A DNA stretch of 64,000 nucleotides from Haliotis asinina. Taxonomy: Eukaryota; Mollusca; Gastropoda; Lepetellida; Haliotidae. The translations under genes and the position numbers were made by a program. The notes under the pieces are model-generated. The model ran no database searches, was not told the origin of the DNA, and saw only the letters and a program-made list of their open reading frames with translations. Each line of letters opens with the position of its first letter. Within the stretch, counting starts at the first letter, position 1. Below, one piece after another: positions 39,001-52,300 of this stretch. The stretch covers positions 832,501-896,500 of the forward strand of contig NC_090291.1 in the NCBI RefSeq assembly GCF_037392515.1, given 5' to 3'.

Positions 39001-40319
39001 AAGGAATGGCAAACAGATCGAACAAGATACGGGGTATCTTCTGTTAAAAAGCCACATTGGTATGAACTGTTTTCTTTTTATGTCTTTCGAAATGGTATAA
39101 GTTTAAAACACTACACCCAGTCTCAGTTCGGACATGATAATTTGGAAAAAGCGCGTGGCAATAATTAAAGTATTTATAGCTCTGAAAATGAGAGTGTAAT
39201 AAGTAAGATATAATTCAAATTTATACAATAACTCTGCCGATTTACATAGTCGTCCAGATTATTGTAGCCTTGTATGACTAATGGAAGAAGAGGGTGTTAT
39301 AGTGTTAAACTCGTCTAGTTGTTTTTGTTCTGGCTGTCTTGAGTATCGTTGGCATTATGAAGGCAATAGTGAGTATTTTTGCCCACTTCTTGTGGAGCTT
39401 ATCTTGTTAAGTACTCTGGCGTTAAACATGTACCATCTTATAAAAAATAAACCATTTGTGATTCTTTCTCCTTTGAAAGAGAGATGACATACATGTTTCT
39501 TCATCATTTGTTAAATGACTGATACCCATGATGGCCTCACTTAAGGTACGATGAGCATCAAGGTGTAATCTTTCTAGTACTGATCCTTCTTCTTGGGATC
39601 AGTTGTCCCAAATGAAGTCACAGTATTCAAAGACAGGAAGGAGGAATGATATATACAGTCTTTCTGTTTAGTTTATTAGTTCACATTTAAGATTCCAAAA
39701 GCAATATATTATAGGACTAGTTTCTTTACTTGATATTCGATTTGCATATTCTATATACCATTGCTTTGAAATCGTAGCCCTAAATGTTTATGATAGTCAT
39801 CCATCATTAAATCTGTTTTCGCTCTAGGTATTGCCTTTCAGTGAATAACGTTGTCACTGGTTTGGGGGGACTAAACGACACCTGAAATTCATTTCTTCAT
39901 TGAGACAGATTAGCAAGATCACTGTTCAACATTCTTGGTGCATCGGTGGGGTTACGTATGATTATGTAAAGGGAGGTATCATCAGCAAATAAAAGTATGT
40001 TGCTTGATACCAATAAGTGATTCATTTATCTAAACAAGGAACATAAGAGGACCCAATACGGAGTGTATTAATATATAATGATATAGAGGAAATACGAATA
40101 TTATTAGTAGTTTGGCTACATCACAAAAATGGCAGATCGTATCGGGTGAACCGGTTTGCGAAATATAGTACTGTGAAGCTCGTATGGCAATATAACGGTT
40201 AAGCGGTATTATCGGCCACGTCCACAAATGTATCATTGTCGTACTTTAAAACGAACTTCTAAGCTACAACCAAATCGAGAAAGTGTTAACTTTAACAAGT
40301 AAAAGATAAGGTTCTAATT

Positions 40320-40399
<80 letters not shown>

Positions 40400-43300
40400 A
40401 CATGAGATGTTACTAGAATGCGCACGTAAAGCACGTTCTTCTTCCAGTATATACCAGTCGGCGGCAGGATGATGTGCTCTGAACGAGCCTAGCACATTGA
40501 GGTATACTAGTATATTTCAAAATTGCACTTTGTGCATTATGAACTGATAAAAATCATGACATTACTACTAAACATTAACTTGACACGGCAAGACGTAGAC
40601 TTTCGGAAAAAGGGAAATCAGCTTCATTAATCCTTTTGTGCACATTACCATGACCACACATGAGTTTAACTGTTTGTTTCCAAATCGTCTTCCAGAGGCA
40701 TCATGCAATAACAACTACAAGACCCAGACTTTCTTAATCTAAAAATATCTGCAGAGATTGACTGAAACCCATGAACATTAATCATGTAAATTATTTTTTA
40801 TTAGCCAGATGTTTAATCCCATACTTCACATATTAGATTCTAAAAGTGAATAAACTTATCCACTTTTCCACATTTCACAAATGGAAAGGGAGCAATATCG
40901 TCATATCGCATTGTCGCTGTATCGCTACATCGCTGTGTCGCTATATCGCAATGTCGCTGTATCGCTTTATCGCAATGTCGCTGTATCGCCATATCGTGTC
41001 TCTATATCGCAATGTCGCCTTTTCGCGTTATCGCAATGTCGCTGTATCGCCATATCGTGTCTCTATATCGCAATGTCGCCTTTTCGCGTTATCGCAATAT
41101 CGCAATGTCGCCCAGTTTTATCGCCATTTCGTGTCGTGATATCGCCATTTCGTGTCTTGTTATCGCCATTTCGTGTCGCCGTATCGCCATTTCGTGTCGC
41201 CGTATCGCCATTGCGTGTCGTGTTATCGCTATATCGTGTCGTGTTTTCGCTATTTAGTTTTCTGGCTGTATCGCAATATCGCTATATCGTGTCGCCGTAT
41301 CGCAATGTCGTGTCGTGCTATCGCTTTGTCGCGATGTCGCCTTGATTTTGCCGGGCGATAAAGCGATGGCCCGAATCAGCCACCATAGTTATCGCTATAT
41401 CGTGTCTTGTTATCGTTATTTCGTGTTGTGATATCGTTATTTCGCTTTCGGCTATATCGCCATATCGTTATATCGTGTCGTGTCGTTCCATCGCTTTGTC
41501 GCTATGTCGCCCAGATTTCACAGGGCGATAAAGCGATGGCCCGAATCAGGCACCATAGAAAAATGATTTCATTCATGACATCTTCAATCATCAAAATTGT
41601 ACCTCTTGTGACGATATACACAGAACAATATGATGTTATTGTTGCGACACACTGACAATTTATAAGTCTACCCGTGTCAGAACATTCTTTGAAAAAAATA
41701 GACCGTGAAAATGATCGACTTCGGATTTGATAAGGTATAGATCAACACATCGACAGCTAACTTGAGTAAAAATACTACAACACAAGCAACAAATGACAAC
41801 TGCTACTGAACACAACTAACAGTAAAAAATTGACGATGACGGAAAGGTAATTCTGGTGTATAGTATCATGGATCTTACGTGAATTTGTATCAGTTTAGAA
41901 AATGTATCCTTTTCCAACTCGTTTTTATTTTACTTCCACGAGTGCAATGCCGTGTACGCGCTTCCGGTTTCATGTAGGGTAGGTACAATTACAAATATTG
42001 TTATTTTGTTTCCTGATCTGCATTATATAGGTATTGAGTCGTTTTCTTTCAATGTGTATGAGTTCATTTTCTGCTTGTGAACGCGTATTTTCAAACATTC
42101 TTCGTGTCTTGTCACTTAGAAAAACCGCAAGGTTGGCCACGCCCTTTTACGGCTGTCAACATTGTGAATGTTGGAAGTTTTATCAAACAAAATCAAAATA
42201 AACTCGCTAAGTATGGTAATTTCTGCGCAGAGACTATGACATTTACCTATTCACACCATGGAATTAATTTCAGATAAAATAGTTGGATGTGTCAAAAGGA
42301 TGGCACGTTTTCTTCGGCATCACGATACACGTGGAGTTGTTTGTTTACCGCCGTTGCCATGATCGATCCTGTTCGTCCAATCGATGATGTAACATTGAGA
42401 TTGGTTTTGTTTATAATTATTTAAGAGGGAAGTTCCTAACTTTCAGAAGATGGGAAACCTATGAGCTTTCTCTTTGTCAAAGAACAAAAAATATTGATTT
42501 AACTATCAAAAAATATTTCATTATGAAGAAAATATTAGACACGGTACCACTCGACGTGGTGTGCTTGAAGTCAACAATGGCCGTTATTTTCGACTGCGTG
42601 CCGAGAAATTTGGCGATCACATTTTTAATTCGCAGGCATTTCGTTTTAAGGTATATAAACGTATTGAAGATTATATATTTATAAAGCTGAGAATTAGTAC
42701 ATTCCATACATAATTCATATGACACATAAATCCGACTCTTTGAATAATTATTGCAAGTTTTATTTGGAGATGTCATTATCCTGCACTCCTGTCGAATGGG
42801 TTCGACAGTAGCATTGAGAGGATTAAGGAACAAATACATGAACACACATCTATTCTATTAGATTAAATCTAGCATTGAGAGGATTAAGGAACAAATACAA
42901 GAACACACATCTATTCTATTAGGTTAAATCTAGCACTGAGAGGATTAAGGAACAGATACATGAACACACATCTATTCTATTAGGTTAAATCTAGCACTGA
43001 GAGGATTAAGGAACAGATACATGGACACACATCTATTCTATTAGGTTAAATCTAGCATTGAGAGGATTAAGGAACAGATACATGAACACACATCTATTCT
43101 ATTAGGTTAAATCTAGCATTGAGAGGATTAAGGAACAAATACATGAACACACATCTATTCTATTAGGTTAAATCTAGCATTGAGAGGATTAAGGAACAAA
43201 TACGAGAACACACATCTATTCTATTAGGTTAAATCTAGCACTGAGAGGATTAAGGAACAAATACAAGAACACACATCTATTCTATTAGGTTAAATCTAGC

Positions 43301-46300
43301 ATTTAGAGGATTAAGGAGCAAATACATGAACACACATCTATTCTGTTAGGTTAAATCTAGCATTGAGAGGATTAAGGAACAGATACATGAACACACATCT
43401 ATTCTATTAGGTTAAATCTAGCATTGAGAGGATTAAGGAACAAATACGAGAACACACATCTATTCTATTAGGTTAAATCTAGCATTGAGAGGATTAAGGA
43501 ACAAATACGAGAACACACATCTATTCTATTAGGTTAAATCTAGCATTGAGAGGATTAAGGAACAAATACAAGAACACACATCTATTCTATTAGGTAAAAT
43601 CTAGCATTGAGAGGATTAAGGAACAAATACAAGAACACACATCTATTCTATTAGGTTAAATCTAGCATTGAGAGGATTAAGGAACAAATACAAGAACACA
43701 CATCTATTCTATTAGGTTAAATCTAGCATTGAGAGGATTAAGGAACAAATACAAGAACACACATCTATTCTATTAGGTTAAATCTAGCTTTGAGAGGATT
43801 GAGGAACAGATACATGAACACACATCTATTCTATTAGGTTAAATCTAGCACTGAGAGGATTAAGGAACAAATACGAGAACACACATCTATTCTATTAGGT
43901 TAAATCTAGCATTGTGAGGATTAAGGAACAAATACGAGAACACACATCTATTCTATTAGGTTAAATCTAGCATTGAGAGGATTAAGGAACAAATACAAGA
44001 ACACACATCTATTCTATTAGGTTAAATCTAGCATTGAGAGGATTAAGGAACAAATACAAGAACACACATTTATTCTATTAGGTTAAATCTAGCATTGAGA
44101 GGATTAAGGAACAAATACATGAACACACATTTATTCTATTAGGTTAAATCTAGCATGATTTAAGACTATGGTTACTTTAACGAGTCGGAGAGAGTGGAAT
44201 GTTACAAAATGGCATTGAGCCTAATTCCAGCTATACTGGACAAAAATAGTTGTAATTTTGATATTTGTAATTTTGAAATTATGAATAATATGCATTTATT
44301 CATTGACACACTGATACAATATTAATCATGAAAATAGCTATATCACTAACATATTTTGTCCAGTGTATTTGCTGTTTGTTTACTTGTCACAGGCCATGAA
44401 GGCAGTGACTGTTTCAAACTTTGCATATGACAAACCCAAATAAACAACAGGAACTCCTGGGCGCGGATGCGCGCCTTAGAGTAAGCAGCGAACTTTCAAG
44501 TTGGCATTTCCGTCATTTTCTATTTCTGTGGTCTGAACAGGTCTTAGTCAGGCCATGCGGTAAGCAGCTTATGGAATGGAAAGTCAGGACAGGTTGATGC
44601 ATGTTCTTGATGTCAGTCACTGGATTATCTGGTCCAGATTCCATTATGTACACACCATCCGTATAACTACATGGTTGATGAGTGGAGCGTCAAGTGCAGA
44701 CAAATAGACGTCTGGGGTGGTCTCTCTGACTTATACCAGTTTAGGGAAGTTTACTTTTCCAGAATGGTTAGTGAAATTCTGTCACAAACAGAACTGCGGG
44801 AATAATAGTGTGATGCATTAGAAAGGCATTAAGGTTGCAGTGGGCAACCGTTCACATAGTAGAAGTGGACCCGACTCAGAAAGGTTTATAACTATTTTGT
44901 CAGATTCAAAGTCACTCTTTGTCGTTCGACATCTAATCAACACAGCCGGCGAATCAATTTAAAGCGTTCAGTATGTGGAATGTGGGTCATGAGGCAACAG
45001 ACCAACGTTTGCCCAACGAACACTCATTCACTGCATCATATTTCATAAATCTTGACTAAAATCCGGTGAGTCATTTCAGCAGATTTTAGGATGAATCAAT
45101 GTTGGAGCAGCGTGAAGAATCGCATTCCGGGGAGTTTTGGCAAACTGTGTACTTTTCGTCGCCCAGACACTGATTCTTGCTTCAGTGGCCACAATATCTG
45201 CATCCCCTCTGTAAAATGTGCCAGTGTAAAATGCTCTTGTGGGGATGATTGTCTCTGTTTGTCTGGCTGATTTTATGTCATCCTATGAAAAACCCGTGAA
45301 GGTCCCGGGGTAGAAGAGGCTTCAGCAACCCAGTTGTAAAAGGTGACTATGTTTGTCGTAAGAGGTGACTAACGGGATCGGGTGGTCAGGCTCGCTGACT
45401 TGGCTGACCCATATCATCGGTTCCCAGTTGTACAGATCGATGCTCATGCTGTTGATCACTGGATCGTCTAGTCCAGACTCGATAATTACAGACCGCCACC
45501 ACATAGCTGGAATATTGTTGAGTTCGGCGTAAAACTAAACTCACTCACTCACTCACACTCATCCTATGAAAACAAATATGTCATATGTGTCGTATCACCG
45601 TATAAGAATTTACATAGATGGCATGAACTGGGAAGTGGTGACACGTTAGTGATGAGTTACAGGTTGTGTGTTTTATCTAACCACGAAATTTACTTTGCCT
45701 TGTTTGACTCTCTATCGTATGTTGCAAAATCGCCAAAACGGCAGCAAGCAGAAGGATCCGACTGTATGATTCGGTGACTTAGATCATGCCGTACCATCTG
45801 ATCCTTACACCCATTGTTTATATGCTCAGCCATATAGCTTGAATACAGCTTCGTGTGCTATTATTAAAAGAACTGCATAAACACACACAAACGCACACAT
45901 TCATACACTGAGATAGATAGGAGACCTACTCTGGTGGTGAGCGGTAGACCCATGGCGAAGACAAGGATGACATACAACACTGCCATGAGACCATGGAGAT
46001 ATTTGGTTCCGGGTAGAAATCGGGAAAACAATTCCTCCAGCGTCACCACAACTGTCTCCATAGTAACAAACTGTAAACAAATAACAGCTTCATGAATATT
46101 TTGTAATCGTTGAGCGAAATTTTCGACTGCTTTCATTCTTGACTGCTTTCATGTCTCTTCATTTTGAAGCTAAGCTGTTTTTTAATGAACTATCGAACCA
46201 AGCAACTAAAATGTGCTTAACTAAACGTCAGGGAATCCTTTCAAACCTGTTCACACGCCGATACATTATCATTTCGGTATCATTTCAGACCCACTTCTCC

Positions 46301-49300
46301 TGTCCTAGATGATCATTCTACACAGCAGTTTGACTGTTTGATCGGACTGATTAAATAAATCAATACATCTCATTCTTTGATACCCTTATCACAAGCACCA
46401 GGCGAACGTGACCACAATAGACCAACACACGGCAGTGGAGATAATAGATGCTACGTGCAAGAATGAACAGGTAGCATCAGCCTGCAGTGAGTGACGGTAA
46501 CAGCATCTGGCGTGGCACCTTCATGTGGGAAGAACTTGTCCACTTTGGTAAAAGTAAAAGCGACACAATGCGTTTCACATCCACAAGAAACGTCTGTTCA
46601 AACCTGGGTCAGTCATTCAGTTCAGCCTCTATCATGAGCTTGTCTATGACTCACTATCGAATAGTAGTGATGCCATGCGTTCGCACATATGTCAGCGCAT
46701 GCTGCTCCTGCTCCACAAGTCACAAACACACGCAAAGACTAGTCATTTATCCATCTAAATTATAGGGATCGCATGGGGCATGCCCAAACAGAGAGAAGCA
46801 CCGGATATCATGTTTCTCAGTGCGTCAGATTTGGAAATTTCAACCGTAAAAAGCTGTGAAAGCTTTACTGAGGCATTGAATGATACAATATGGAACGAAC
46901 AAAACATGAATACGAGATTTTTGCTGTGATATCGAATATACCGAGGTTACATATGGAATCCCTTTCACTAAATGATTGAAGCATACTTAGACACTCTTCC
47001 AGAAGCCCTAAAGGGTAAAATCGTGGAAAGCAGAAGAATGGATAATGAACACTGGTCGTGCAAACGTAATAATTACTGAAGGATGTGGGTATTAGTTTTA
47101 CGGCCATGGTCCTACGAGTTTTGTGTGTTCCCATGGCCAAGCGGCAGTGAGGTAACCTCGTTCACCATATCTTACCATGGAGTCGATTCCCAGTACAAGC
47201 AGCGCAAGGAAGAACAGAACCGACCACAACTGTGGAACCGGAAGTAAAGACAGGGCCTCTGGGTAGACGACGAATCCTATCCCTGGACCTGGAGATAAGC
47301 AGTCCCTAGGTTAGAGATAAGCGATACACAGGGTGAGTGTTTTGGAAGTGTGGACATTGACTCGATTCCGAGCGGTTTGGTTACATAATGAAAGCATTTG
47401 TGATTAGGAGGCCTTAAGATACCCTTCTGGTGAAAGCGTTTGCTCGCCATGTCGGAGACCCAGGCTACTACCTTGTACAATGTTTGAATCCAATTTGAAC
47501 GCCCACTTTACCTGATGAAAGCACTTGTGATATAGGTACTTCAACTTCATATGCCAAGAAGCCGAGTGCGGCAAACATCACAACGCCTGCCAGCATGCTG
47601 GTCACCACTCCCACCAGGATTATTACAAAGGCGTCCCTAAATATGAAATGGAAGGGAATCTGATATGACAACATTGATGAACACAGTCACGGATAGGGGA
47701 GACAAATCGTGCCTAAAATCGCATCGTTTGTCGTGAAAACATTTTTTGCTCAGCTGTGATAGCTCTCCGTTTGTTTTTAGTTTCGACTTTTCCCAAATGA
47801 AAGGCATGTTTGGGACGAGGGGAGGGGTGGTTGTGTGGGTGGGTGTGTGAAGGGGAGGGTGAAGGGGTGGGTGGAACTGGGTGCAAATTTTACATTGACG
47901 CCTTTCAGACAAAAGGAACTATTGAACATGTAATCGTGTATGCTTATCTACCATCTCAGGAATGAAAGGTGTTTATGGATAAGCACCTACCACGCAGCGT
48001 TGCTGTGAGGGGGGTTATGACTGGCCATGGCGATAATGGCGCCCCACGCCGGTCCCACGGAGAAGAACACTTGGACCAGAGCGTCAAGCCACACCTACAA
48101 CATGAGACACTCAGCTTGTGGATGCTTCTTGTTCGTTGTTTATTCCACTCTGCAATATTCCAGCTCTTCATCAGTCTTTGTGAATTCGAGTCTGGACCAG
48201 ACAATCCAGTGATCAACATCATGAGCATCGGTCTACCCCAGTGGGATACGATGACACGTGTCAACCAAGTCAGCGAGTCTGACCACGCGATCCCGTTACT
48301 CGCCTCTTATGACAAGCTTAGTCGCCTTTTATTGCAAGCATGAGTTGCTGAAGGCCTATTTTACGGGTCTGAATGAATGAAGTCACAATGTCAATTTTAT
48401 GGGTAGCCTAATTACCCTGGGCCATATTACGCAGAGAACAACTTGCCCTGCACGCTCATTCGTGTGTGTTCTGAACCCCAGGTAATCCCCTGCTGGCTGC
48501 TGGAAAACTGGGACTACACCAGCTAACCATGGCTCACCTGGACTATGTGTTAATGTGAAACACAAACCATAGTTAGCCACATTCCACCCTGGCTATGTGA
48601 GAGACCAGTTTTCACTGAATCTGGCTGTGTGAGAGACCAGTTTTCACTGAATCTGGCTGTGTGAGAGACCAGTTTTCACTGAATCTGGCTGTGTGAGAGA
48701 CCAGTTTTCACTGAATCTGGCTATGTGAGAGACCAGTTGTCACTGAATCTGGCTATGTGAGAGACCAGTTTTCATTGAATCTGGCTATGTGAGAGACCAG
48801 TTTTCACTGAATCTGGCTATGTGAGAGACCAGTTTTCACTGAATCTGGCTATGTGAGAGACCAGTTTTCACTGAATCTGGCTATGTGAGAGACCAGTTTT
48901 CACTGAATCTGGCTATGTGAGAGACCAGTTGTCACTGAATCTGGCTATGTGAGAGACCAGTTTTCACTGAATCTGGCTATGTGAGAGACCAGTTTTCACT
49001 GAATCTGGCTATGTGAGAGACCAGTTTTCACTGAATCTGGCTATGTGAGAGACCAGTTTTCACTGAATCTGGCTAAGTGAGAGGACACCATCTGAAGGCA
49101 AGAGAACGTTACCTGTGGATTAGCTAGCTGAGTAAAATCCGGAGTGATGTAGTAAAGAATACCATCCACAGCACCGGGCATCATGCATGACCTCACCAGC
49201 AACACCAGCAACAGAAAATACGGCAACAGCGCCGTTAAATACACCACCTGCAAACCATCAACACCTTATTTTAGCGACCATAGACTAGAAATACAGGCAG

Positions 49301-52300
49301 ATACATACAGAAGCAGCAACAAATGCGGTTTTCTCGTTTCCATCAGTTGATTAGATTGGGTGCCGCTGGTAATGCACAATCACTTCTTTGTATCATCACT
49401 ATTCGACTGGGGCTTCAACAGATGCTCAACAAAAATTTAAATATTACACGGACCATAATATGAACTATTAGATATTCTATTAGATTGAAAATTGGGATGT
49501 CCCTAACTTTTATATTGTTTGAGTTTTATACATGCTCATGATATAGGCAAAATTCAATCGAACAATTGACCCGTCGTATACAGCTATTTCTAATGGAAAC
49601 TGACATTTTATAGCTTGTATTTATAATAAACACAGGATAATACGTGCCCTTCCACACGTGCCCTTCCACACGTGCCCTTCTACGTTTTTAGGTTGGAGGT
49701 GTGTTCTGGTTTAATGCTGATGTTGATTTGAGATTACATTACACGAAATGATGGCATTCATAGTGACATTGACGATTAAGTAGAAAATAAGCTTATTGTG
49801 AAGAACGATATTTATTTCTTGTAGATTTGACAGTAGTGAAAAGAACCCGAGAAAGTGTCAGCAAAGGGATTATGTATGCTCGTCAGAAGTACGCGGATGT
49901 GCATATTTTGATTAGGAACTTGTCATCGTGCTTTGAAATGTTTTAATGTTTATACAACCTGAATCACATTTTTATGGACTTACTGGCAAACAAAGATAAG
50001 TTGAGCATCGACCTGACATTTAACCTGTATTCGCATGTTTGAGCGTCGTCCACTGGCGCATGCCATTGTGAACGACAGGGCCCAAGTTTGTCTGCGACCA
50101 AGTGTAGTTCGATGAGTGAAGCGCCCATCGACCACGTCTTTTCAGCAAGACCTGTGCTTCCACCCGCGGAATAAATTTCATCGTCATGTACAGTACTTCA
50201 TGTGCACTATTCTACATCTACTTTCCCTTTAACAAACCAACTGGGTTTTGCTCATTGCCGTGCACCGTCTACTTCTCGTAAAGGGTTATCCCCTTCAACG
50301 TATGATTGTTTGCCAGTATATACATTTACTATCAATGTCTGACCTTTCCTACAGAACGTATTCCTTTTATTACACAAAAGAACATTATCAGACACGAGGC
50401 CAACCAGGCTCCTGCTAGATGCAGCTGCATTGGTCCTATGTCCTGTAGCCCAGTTGACAAACGAAGAACGTCTCGCCTGGAAAACACATCGAAATAAACG
50501 TCTCTATTCGTCCATATACTACTCTTATGGCGTTAAAGGAAATCCGGTTCTTCTACATAATCGTGTTCATTAACTTCATTCAACGTCTTAAACAATGCAA
50601 TGGTCACTGTAGCAAAAATATCGAATATCTCCAACACATGGTTTCAATAACTGGTGTGTGCCATGCTTTCTTATATAGTTAATTACTTGAGCTGGAAGAT
50701 ACAGGAAATAGTTTCTCCAAATCAAAGCCTCTCACTTCCAGAATTCTTCAGCTGCAGAATGGAATGTGACATTAACTCTCTCAGTATAGGTAAGATTGGA
50801 GTCCAGCAGGGCGGTGTCATTGTCCCCTGTGTCTTTGTGAACCACACAGTGTAGTGTGTTCCACGAGTTGTTGCAGGTCGTCCAGGGCAGGACGGTGGAG
50901 AAGGAGCTGTACAGGTAGTAGAGGGACCAGGCAAACACCATACTGTAGTACGGTACGATCATGCCACATACAATCACTTGAGATATCCCAATTCCTGAAA
51001 ATAATGATGTAGGAGAGGTCGATGGATGTTTTTAGGAATGATATCAGCAAAATATTCACCCGTGGGTCTGTGGGATGATACCACTGTCCAAGGCAGGTTC
51101 ATGTTAATATGCACGTTTATTACTAAAACTCGACAATATCCAGGAGAGGGCATGACAGAATGTGCAGTTATAAGCCGTTATAGAAGAATTTACTCCTAAT
51201 TCCTGGGTGTAAATGTTGCGAACAAGCGCTAAAACTTCCGGGCAACCATGCCAACCAGACGAATGACTTACCTTTCATAAGGGGACATAACCCCCATGCT
51301 CCTATGGGTCCACGCCGCGATAACTGAGCTATGATTACTTCGAGGAAGAAAAGAGGCATTGCCACTGTCATCATGAACAGTAGGTATGGGATGAGGAAGG
51401 CAGCTGTTAGAAACAATTAGCAATAATGATAAATTCCACAGAAAATATACTCGTGGATAAATGAAAGATTTGCATCTTGTTACGAGAGTGTATTGTCTGT
51501 ATTTTTAAGTAAGTGATTTTAAGTAACTATCACTGGGTCACAGTGTTTAGAGTTTTGAGTGATAGTTATTATGGTTCACATTTCGCATCATAAATGTTCA
51601 GTGCTAGTAGTATTTTTAACGGCTGGCCTTTAAGGTAGCACTTTAGAATTACCTCCATTTGAGTATGTGGGGATTTAAAGAAGAGCTATTTCAGCTCTGC
51701 GCTCGCTAATGACGGTGGTCCTTGGAGAAGTGTGTGTGTGTTCTATTGATGATAAGGGTACACCTAACGTGTGTGTGCTGTACTGACGAAATTGTCCCTA
51801 ACGGTGGAAGGATATATGTAATCATTTACACGTTATATTCACGCTATACGTATACATAGTTCGTACCGTGCGCTACATAATGCTAATCTATCAATGACAC
51901 ATTATCGGAAGGAGTTACTGGAATATTAATAACTCATTGACTGTCATTCAATTATACTCTTTCATGCAAACGATATATCTAAAGTTTGGGTGTTCATCAT
52001 AGTGTAAGAATATTCCAGCAAATATGACCTGCTGAAACTGTTTGACAGAAACCTAATTTCACCTGAATCCACATTCATCACATCAATATCAGTAACGGAA
52101 CAGGCCCTTCACCTGTGTATGGCATGACACGTGTGCATCCACACGTTTGTAGGTCATTAACTCTCGATCCACAAAGCTGAAATATTACAAAGCCGTGCGA
52201 GGAAACACCCGCTTATTCCTGTAAATACCATCGTCATGCAATGTTGACAATGTACCCTTTTCAGCCTTTCACTAGCGCGTTGTAATGCGCACCAGGACCC

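Noticed and set aside
42477..42845. 122-codon minus-strand frame
   Set aside because: AT-rich intronic frame that begins inside the 61-bp array; no recognisable domain or splice support.
47956..48343. Frames of 102 and 124 codons over SLC6 exon 6 and the adjacent SINE
   Set aside because: They are shadows of exon 6 in the wrong frame and of the reverse SINE. The correct exon frame joins exons 5 and 7 in phase.
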